From: Candidatus Rokuibacteriota bacterium
GTDB lineage: Bacteria; Methylomirabilota; Methylomirabilia; Rokubacteriales; JACOUJ01
Reading direction: 5' to 3'
DNA length: 10,286 nt
Assembly: GCA_016177865.1 (NCBI GenBank)
Contig: JACOUJ010000025.1
Location: forward strand, 1 to 10,286
How positions within the stretch are numbered: position 1 is the stretch's first letter; each line of letters begins with the position of its first letter. A program made the translations under genes and the position numbers. Shown piece after piece: positions 5,736-10,286 of the stretch. The notes beneath the pieces are model-generated. The model did not search any database and was not told the origin of the DNA. It saw nothing but the letters and a program-made list of their open reading frames with translations.

Positions 5736-6767
5736 GACGAGGACCCTAATCACTTCGCCCGCTTTCCGCCTCATCTTTTCAGCCAGCTCGGCCACCGTGA
5801 CTGACTCGGGAAGTCGGAGAAGCTCCCGCTTGGCGGGCGGAGGCGGGGGCACCTCGGCGAGAGGCGCAGGGGGCAGAGGGGGCGCCATTTCCACCGGTGG
5901 GGGCGGCGGGGGGACGGGCCGGGAGATCACTGGCGGAGCGGCTGCGGGGACCTCTTTCACCGGTTTGGCCGGAGGCGCCGTGATCGCGGCCGCAGGCGCC
6001 TCTTTGACGACCGGGGGCGTAGGGCGGAGCGGGACCACCTTCTTCGGCCTCTCCGTGATTGCAGGCGCGGCCGCGGCGGCGACTTTTTGTGGTGGTTTTG
6101 GCGGAACTCGTTCCGGAGGCCTCGTCGCTACCTTCTCTGGAGCCTTGGCAGCCACCCTTTCAGGCGCCCGCTCAATCTTCGTTTCCGCTGGTCTTTCCGC
6201 GGGCCTCTCGACCGGAGAAGCAGGGACCCTCACAACCGGAGGCGGCGGTGGGGCGCTGGGAGTGACGGCAGGCTTGGGGCCAGGGGGCCCCTCGGGAGGA
6301 ATTGAAGGCGCAGCCGCGGGCGCCGACGCGACGACGGTTGGTGTGGCCTTCTTGGCCACCGCCGGCTCTCCTGTCCGCGCCTTTCTGGTGGCAGGAGCCT
6401 TCTTTTCCTTCTCCGCAACCGCCACGACGGGCTCGAGAGCCTTCTTCTTTGAAGCACCCTTCCTTTCTTTTGCCGGCGCCTTGGTCTCCCCCGCCTCCTC
6501 GGCCGCCTTGGCCTGGGCACGGGCCTCCTTGGCTCGCTGGCCCCGCAGGGCCTTGGCCTGAGCGGCCTTGAATGTCTTTGCCTCGGCCTTGAGTCTGGCG
6601 GCCTCGGCTTCGGCGGCGAGCTTCTTCACAAAGAACCGCGCGCGTTTGATGGCCTCATCCGACAGCTCGCTGTGGTCGTCCTGGGCAGGGGTTCCGACCC
6701 GGACCAGGAGGGCCAGCAGGTCGGGGTGACTGAGCCCTAGATCTTGGGCCAGCTCATCAACGCGCAT
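5733..6767 (-). CDS. infB: Translation initiation factor IF-2, N-terminal region (ends at in-frame TAG)
   Basis: This 344-residue frame is the N-terminal part of IF2. It opens with a first IF2_N-like helix bundle (MRVDELAQDLGLSHPDLL). Next comes a Lys/Ala/Glu-rich, probably helical stretch at about 40-130, then a long Pro/Ala-rich linker (about 140-318) with polyproline runs. It ends in the first half of a second IF2_N domain, SVTVAELAEKMRRKAGEVIR (322-341), cut by TAG. Residues 200-231 are four 8-residue repeats of the kind RAPERVAA. Long variable linkers are normal for IF2 in GC-rich bacteria. Joined across the stop, the protein would be 893 residues, a usual length. The ATG at 6767 is 9 bases after the ylxR stop with only a weak Shine-Dalgarno. 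On its own this piece lacks all GTPase motifs. Confidence 0.9.
   Translation of the reverse strand: MRVDELAQDLGLSHPDLLALLVRVGTPAQDDHSELSDEAIKRARFFVKKLAAEAEAARLKAEAKTFKAAQAKALRGQRAKEARAQAKAAEEAGETKAPAKERKGASKKKALEPVVAVAEKEKKAPATRKARTGEPAVAKKATPTVVASAPAAAPSIPPEGPPGPKPAVTPSAPPPPPVVRVPASPVERPAERPAETKIERAPERVAAKAPEKVATRPPERVPPKPPQKVAAAAAPAITERPKKVVPLRPTPPVVKEAPAAAITAPPAKPVKEVPAAAPPVISRPVPPPPPPVEMAPPLPPAPLAEVPPPPPAKRELLRLPESVTVAELAEKMRRKAGEVIRVLV
6075..6170 (-). repeat. infB: Four octapeptide-coding repeats in the IF2 linker
   Basis: The coding sequence for IF2 residues 200-231 is four consecutive 24-base units encoding RAPERVAA, KAPEKVAT, RPPERVPP and KPPQKVAA. Each has the pattern basic-x-P-E/Q-basic-V-x-x. 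The DNA units have diverged, so this is an older tandem duplication inside an intrinsically disordered linker. It probably changes linker length only. Confidence 0.7.
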
Positions 6768-6776
6768 TGTCTTCGC

Positions 6777-7064
6777 TCAAGGGTGACCGCCAGCTTTGTG
6801 CGAAGAGATTAAGCGACGCACCCTGAGAATCCCTTCCGGGGGAAGACGCGCCACCCCTCGGAAGGCGTGAGCGAAGCGGCCGCGCTTGAGCGCCACATCG
6901 AGGCAGCCCTCGCTCCAACAGATATACGCCCCACGCCCGGGGAGTCGTCCCTGAGGGTCCGCCTGGACGGTCCCGTCTGGCTGGCGAACAAGCCTCAAGA
7001 GATGGCCGCGCTCGTTCACAGCTCGACAGCCGACACAGGTGCGGAGCGGGATGCCCCGACTCAC
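6777..7064 (-). CDS. ylxR: YlxR-family RNA-binding protein
   Basis: This 95-residue protein belongs to the YlxR (DUF448) family, always found between nusA and infB. Signatures are PLRTCVGCR (6-14), LLRLVRQPDG (22-31), LPGRGAYIC (41-49) and LKRGRFAHAFR (59-69). Cys10, Cys13, Cys49 and Cys54 are present. The fold suggests RNA binding, and in Bacillus and Clostridioides relatives have been linked to gene regulation and RNase P; the exact role here is not known. The start is GTG at 7064, overlapping the nusA stop as GTGA, which implies translational coupling. Confidence 0.93.
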   Translation of the reverse strand: MSRGIPLRTCVGCRAVNERGHLLRLVRQPDGTVQADPQGRLPGRGAYICWSEGCLDVALKRGRFAHAFRGVARLPPEGILRVRRLISSHKAGGHP

Positions 7065-8371
7065 TGGGCACTATCGCCCCCCTCGGCCACTGGAAGAGAC
7101 GCCTGAACCTGGCCCGCCAGCCACTCCCGGGCCGCCTCGAGAAGCCTTTCGGCTTTTTTCTCACCAACCCCCCGCACCTCCCTGAGCTTCTCAACGTCCG
7201 CCCGGGAGATTCGCTTAGGGGAGAAGAAGCCGTGCTCGTAGAGGCTCTCCGCCAACTGAGTCCCGACGCCGGGAAGTTCAAGGAGTTGTTGAAGCCCCTT
7301 CTCTCGTTCCTCCTCCTCCGCCCGTCGTTCCGCCTCCAGTTCGGTTTCGCTCTTGATGTCGATCCGGAGCCCGGTGAGCTTGGCGGCCAATCTCGCGTTC
7401 TGCCCCTTCTTGCCGATCGACAGGGAGAGCTGGTTCTCCGGCACCACCACCAGGACCGATCGCTCATCTCCCTCACCGTGCCAGGCGACTGAGGAGGCCT
7501 TGGCTGGCGAGAGGGCCCGGGAGACAAAGACCAGGGAATCTTCAGCCCACTCGATGATGTCAATCTTCTCACCACGGAGCTCGCGCCCGATCACCTGGAT
7601 CCGCGTTCCCCTGAGCCCCACGCACGCTCCTATAGGATCTACATCGCGTTTCGTGGAGATGACGGCGATCTTGGCTCGCTCGCCTGGCTCTCGCGCGGCC
7701 GCCTTAACCTGGACGATCCCTTCGGCGACCTCGGGAACCTCCGCCTCGAAGAGGCGTACCAGAAACCCCGGATGGGTGCGCGACAGGGTAATCTGGGGTC
7801 CTTTCGGGTTTTTCCTTACCTCCAACACATAGGCCCGGATCCGATCCCCTGGGCTAAAGCGCTCGCCAGGAATCTGCTCACGCTCGGGGAGGATCGCCTC
7901 GGTCTTCCCGACATCAACGATCAGAGTTCGCTTCTCGATGCGTTGCACGACCCCCCGGACAATGTGCCCTTCCTTGCCGCTGAACTCGGCGAAGATCCCT
8001 TCCCGCTCCGCCTCCCGCACCCGCTGGAGGATGACCTGCTTAGCGGTCTGGGCCGCGATCCGGCCGAAGTCTCGCGGCGCGAGGAGAACGTCTACCTCGT
8101 CATTGATCTTGGCGTCGGCGACGAGGGCGCGGGCCTCATCCAATCCAATCTCGATTTGGGGATCGGTAACCTTGTTCACTACCTTCTTTCGACAGAGGAT
8201 CTTGAGCTCTCCGGTCTGGCGGTCCAGGTGCATGGTCACGTTGTCCGCCGCCCCCATGCTCTTCTTGGAAGCCGACAGCAGGGCAGACTCCACCGCCTCG
8301 AAGAGGACCTCCTTCTCGATCCCCTTCTCCCGACCGATCTGCTCGATCACGTAGAGCAACTCCCGGTTCAT
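7061..8371 (-). CDS. nusA: Transcription termination/antitermination factor NusA
   Basis: NusA binds RNA polymerase near the exit channel, promotes pausing and hairpin termination, and takes part in antitermination. From the ATG at 8371 it has 436 residues. Domains in order: polymerase-binding N-terminal domain (1-130), S1 domain (about 136-198), KH1 with GLRG (252-255), KH2 with GKKG (320-323), a short acidic linker (344-357), and a C-terminal helix-hairpin-helix pair with PGVG (367-370) and RGVG (400-403). E. coli has two acidic AR repeats at this end; the HhH form here is common in other phyla. The frame is open 19 codons further upstream, but MNRELLYVIEQ is the family start. The start overlaps the rimP stop as ATGA, with GGAG eight bases before it. 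Confidence 0.97.
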   Translation of the reverse strand: MNRELLYVIEQIGREKGIEKEVLFEAVESALLSASKKSMGAADNVTMHLDRQTGELKILCRKKVVNKVTDPQIEIGLDEARALVADAKINDEVDVLLAPRDFGRIAAQTAKQVILQRVREAEREGIFAEFSGKEGHIVRGVVQRIEKRTLIVDVGKTEAILPEREQIPGERFSPGDRIRAYVLEVRKNPKGPQITLSRTHPGFLVRLFEAEVPEVAEGIVQVKAAAREPGERAKIAVISTKRDVDPIGACVGLRGTRIQVIGRELRGEKIDIIEWAEDSLVFVSRALSPAKASSVAWHGEGDERSVLVVVPENQLSLSIGKKGQNARLAAKLTGLRIDIKSETELEAERRAEEEEREKGLQQLLELPGVGTQLAESLYEHGFFSPKRISRADVEKLREVRGVGEKKAERLLEAAREWLAGQVQASLPVAEGGDSAQ

Positions 8372-8844
8372 CGCGGAAACTCCGCCTGCAGTCGAACCTT
8401 GGCAACCAGGGCGCGCGGAATGCTCCATCGCTTCCCCGCCGCGTCGAGGACGAGGCTGTCGGATTCGACCCCCTCAAGCCTCCCAAGCACTTCACTCTTC
8501 CCCTCCACCGGACTCACCGTCCAGCAGCGAACAAGACGACCCGTGGCCCACCGGAACTCCCGTTCTTTCCGGAGCTCACGGTCCAGTCCCGGCGAGGAAA
8601 CCTCCAGGTCGTACCCACCCGGAACCAAATTGGCCACGTCCAGGTGATCCCCCACCTCTTCACTGAAGCGCTGGCAGTCGTCAATGCCGACGCCCCCTGG
8701 TTTGTCAATGAAGAACCGGAGTAGCCCACGGCGCCCGTGCTGCCGCAACTCCAGGTCCACCAGCAGAAGGCCCTGGGCCTCAAGGATCGGGGCCGCGATG
8801 GCTTCGATCGCTTGAAGGAGGTCCCCCGGCGCTCCCCCTGCCAC
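8368..8844 (-). CDS. rimP: Ribosome maturation factor RimP
   Basis: RimP assists early 30S assembly. From the GTG at 8844 it is 158 residues, the usual size. Family features are the N-terminal helix (LLQAIEAIAAPILEAQG), LLLVDLELR, LLRFFIDKPGGVGIDDC, and YDLEVSSPGLDRELR, followed by an SH3-like C-terminal domain. The frame is open up to 8928, but that extension would be coded by the terminator-like hairpin and has no family similarity. GTG 8844 has GGAGGG five bases upstream, the best Shine-Dalgarno in the window, which decides the start. It overlaps nusA by 4 nt (ATGA). The nearest upstream candidate promoter is in the proS-rimP gap, so rimP would be the first gene of the main operon. Confidence 0.96.
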   Translation of the reverse strand: MAGGAPGDLLQAIEAIAAPILEAQGLLLVDLELRQHGRRGLLRFFIDKPGGVGIDDCQRFSEEVGDHLDVANLVPGGYDLEVSSPGLDRELRKEREFRWATGRLVRCWTVSPVEGKSEVLGRLEGVESDSLVLDAAGKRWSIPRALVAKVRLQAEFPR

Positions 8845-8849
8845 CTCTT

Positions 8850-8855
8850 CCCTCC
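8850..8855 (-). promoter_or_regulatory. Strong Shine-Dalgarno of rimP (GGAGGG)
   Basis: The minus strand reads TTGGAGGGAAGAGGTG. GGAGGG lies five bases before the GTG start of rimP. It follows the hairpin at 8864-8889 by eight bases, so ribosome binding here needs only a short open stretch. It rules out the longer rimP frame that begins before the hairpin. Confidence 0.85.
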
Positions 8856-8860
8856 AAGGC

Positions 8861-8889
8861 AACAAAAAAGTGGGCAGCGCCCACTTTTT
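8861..8889 (-). terminator. Terminator-like hairpin between proS and rimP
   Basis: AAAAAGTGGGC (8865-8875) pairs perfectly with GCCCACTTTTT (8879-8889) around the 3-nt loop AGC. On the minus strand the GC stem is followed by TTTTTTGTT, a classic rho-independent terminator placed 61 nt past the proS stop. Because it is symmetrical it would also work on the plus strand. It stands only 19 nt before the rimP GTG, so it is also the rimP leader. It could end proS transcripts or attenuate readthrough into the operon. Confidence 0.85.
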
Positions 8890-8893
8890 CGCT

Positions 8894-8921
8894 ATCCTAC
8901 CATATCTTTGCCCCCTGGCAA
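8894..8921 (-). promoter_or_regulatory. Candidate sigma70-type promoter of the rimP-nusA-infB operon
   Basis: On the minus strand TTGCCA (8921-8916, 5 of 6 bases of the -35 consensus) is followed by a 16-base spacer and TAGGAT (8899-8894). TGG just before the -10 adds an extended -10 element. The start point would fall near 8887-8889, at the foot of the terminator hairpin, so the message would begin with that stem-loop. The -35 also overlaps a small inverted repeat, TTGCC-AGGG-GGCAA. Confidence 0.55.
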
Positions 8922-8950
8922 GGACCAAAAATGGGGGCGCTCCCGCTCAA

Positions 8951-10286
8951 TCAGGGGAGGGGTTCAGCCAACGCCCTCACCTTTCCGACCACGTCCCTCG
9001 GCAAGACTTTCATGTCCTTCCCTTCGTTCCTCAGCCGGACCTCGACCATCCCCTCCTTCGCCAAAAGGGCCCCCACGGTAACCCGGATCGGCAGGCCAAT
9101 GAGGTCGGCGTCCTTGAATTTGACCCCCGGCCGTTCGTCCCGGTCGTCGAGGAGTACTTCGAAGCCGGCATCGCCCAGCTCGCGCTCGAGGTTCTCGGCC
9201 GCTCGCATCTGTCCCTCGTCGTTGACATTGACGGGAAGAAGATGGACCTCGGCAGGAGCAATGGCCCACGGCCAGATGATCCCATTGGGATCATGATTCT
9301 GCTCGATCGCCGCGGCAATAATCCGGGCCGGGCCGACGCCGTAGGATCCCATGACGATCGGGCGCTCTTTCCCCTCCGCGTCGAGATAGACCGCCCTCAA
9401 GGGAACCGAATACTTCGTCCCGAGCTTGAAGATATTCCCGACCTCGATGACCGGCTCCACCTGAAGGGGAGCGTCGCACTGCGGGCAGGCATCCCCGGCT
9501 CGCGCGATGTGGAGATCGGCATAGGTGGCGATTGTGAAATCCTTGCCCGGGCGGACCCCCCGTAAATGGAACCCATCCCGATTCGCCCCGCAGACATAGA
9601 CCCCGTCGCGGAGGATCTCGTCGGCGAGGATTCGAACCGTGGCGCCAACCGGACCGATGGAACCCACGGCGGCGCCCAGTGTGGCCTTGACCTCGTCGGG
9701 GTGGGCCGGGCGGAACCCTCCGTTGAGGCGAAGGAGTTTTTTCTCATGGACCTCCTGATCACCCCGAACCAGCACCATGAACGGGGCGCCATCCAATCCA
9801 ACGTACAGGAGGCTCTTGATCGTGATCGCAGGAGCGATCCCTAGGAGGGCCGAGACCTCTGCAATAGTTTTGGCGTTCGGGGTGGGGATCTCTTCAACTG
9901 AACCCCAACCGGGGAAGGCGACTCTGAGAGGCTTCGAGCGGGCCAGCTCGATGTTGGCGGCGTAGCCGCACCGGTCGCAGCGACTCACTTCGTCTTCGCC
10001 CGCGGGGCTGGGAGCCATGAACTCGTGAGCCCCGGCACCCCCCATCATTCCCGGGTCAGACTCCACAACGTAAAACTTGAGGCCACACCGGTTAAATATT
10101 CGAATATAGGCCTCTTTGTGGAGATCGTATCCCTTCGAGAGGCCCGCCTCGTCCAGGTCCAAGGTGTAGGAGTCCTTCATCAGAAACTCCCGGGTTCTGA
10201 GTACTCCCGATCGCGGCCGGGCCTCATCTCGTTCTTTTGTCTGGATCTGGAACCAGATCTGGGGAAGGTCCCGATAGGACCGGATC
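8951..10286 (-). CDS. proS: Prolyl-tRNA synthetase, bacterial long form (5' end outside window)
   Basis: ProRS charges tRNA-Pro with proline. The window holds the last 444 codons plus stop; the frame stays open to the right edge, so roughly 125-130 N-terminal residues including motif 1 are missing. The first visible residues, IRSYRDLPQIWFQIQTKERD, and then RPRSGVLRTREFLMKDSY belong to the class II motif 2 region. An INS editing domain follows, with TIKSLLYVG, VRGDQEVHE and CGANRDGFHLRGV; it removes wrongly charged Ala-tRNA-Pro and defines the bacterial long form. After CPQC and EVGNIFKLGTKYS comes motif 3 (MGSYGVGPARIIAAAIEQ), then the anticodon-binding domain ending ALAEPLP. An internal ATG at 10180 is not the start. 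The stop is TGA, 106 bases before rimP, and a terminator-like hairpin lies between them. Confidence 0.97.
   Translation of the reverse strand, partial: IRSYRDLPQIWFQIQTKERDEARPRSGVLRTREFLMKDSYTLDLDEAGLSKGYDLHKEAYIRIFNRCGLKFYVVESDPGMMGGAGAHEFMAPSPAGEDEVSRCDRCGYAANIELARSKPLRVAFPGWGSVEEIPTPNAKTIAEVSALLGIAPAITIKSLLYVGLDGAPFMVLVRGDQEVHEKKLLRLNGGFRPAHPDEVKATLGAAVGSIGPVGATVRILADEILRDGVYVCGANRDGFHLRGVRPGKDFTIATYADLHIARAGDACPQCDAPLQVEPVIEVGNIFKLGTKYSVPLRAVYLDAEGKERPIVMGSYGVGPARIIAAAIEQNHDPNGIIWPWAIAPAEVHLLPVNVNDEGQMRAAENLERELGDAGFEVLLDDRDERPGVKFKDADLIGLPIRVTVGALLAKEGMVEVRLRNEGKDMKVLPRDVVGKVRALAEPLP

Noticed and set aside
5700..5770. Frameshift as the cause of the infB split
   Set aside because: The two halves are in the same reading frame and align with IF2 without insertion or deletion; only the TAG separates them.
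8845..8928. Longer rimP starting at 8928
   Set aside because: The extra 28 codons would be read through the terminator hairpin and do not resemble RimP, while GTG 8844 has an excellent Shine-Dalgarno.
8845..8950. tRNA gene (metY-like) before rimP, as in E. coli
   Set aside because: The 106-bp gap is filled by the promoter candidate and the terminator hairpin; no cloverleaf or T-loop sequence is present.

Overview
This is an informational-gene operon from a GC-rich bacterium, read entirely on the minus strand, so transcription runs from the right edge to the left. Gene order is proS (cut by the right edge), rimP, nusA, ylxR, infB, ylxP (DUF503), rbfA, nrnA, truB, ribF, rpsO. This is the classic nusA-infB operon in the version that carries ylxR, ylxP and nrnA. 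That version is common in Firmicutes, Deltaproteobacteria and several uncultured GC-rich phyla; the E. coli operon lacks these three genes. The long-form ProRS, GC-rich codon usage and canonical families fit an uncultured GC-rich bacterium. I cannot name the phylum from sequence alone.

Layout. proS ends at 8951 and is followed by a 106-bp gap holding a candidate promoter and an intrinsic terminator-like hairpin. rimP then starts at a GTG behind a strong Shine-Dalgarno. rimP/nusA and nusA/ylxR overlap by 4 nt, and ylxR/infB are 9 nt apart. An 82-nt spacer with a strong hairpin precedes ylxP, after which rbfA, nrnA and truB are separated by 1-4 nt. ribF overlaps truB by about 47 nt. rpsO has its own candidate promoter and a structured leader, and is followed by a terminator and, at the left edge, a tetranucleotide repeat.

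Together the genes cover tRNA-Pro charging, 30S maturation (RimP, RbfA), transcription elongation and termination (NusA), translation initiation (IF2), tRNA pseudouridylation (TruB), nanoRNA and pAp turnover (NrnA), FMN/FAD synthesis (RibF) and ribosomal protein S15.

The main anomaly is in infB. An in-frame TAG at 5735-5733 splits IF2 into a 344-residue N-terminal protein and a C-terminal part holding the whole GTPase and fMet-tRNA-binding core. The stop falls inside the second IF2_N domain, at a position that is usually Lys or similar. TAG is also the natural stop of rpsO and rbfA here, so a general amber reassignment is unlikely. The choices are a base error, a recent mutation tolerated by internal initiation or readthrough, or a truly split IF2. 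I see no mobile element, CRISPR array, tRNA gene or clearly new multigene system.
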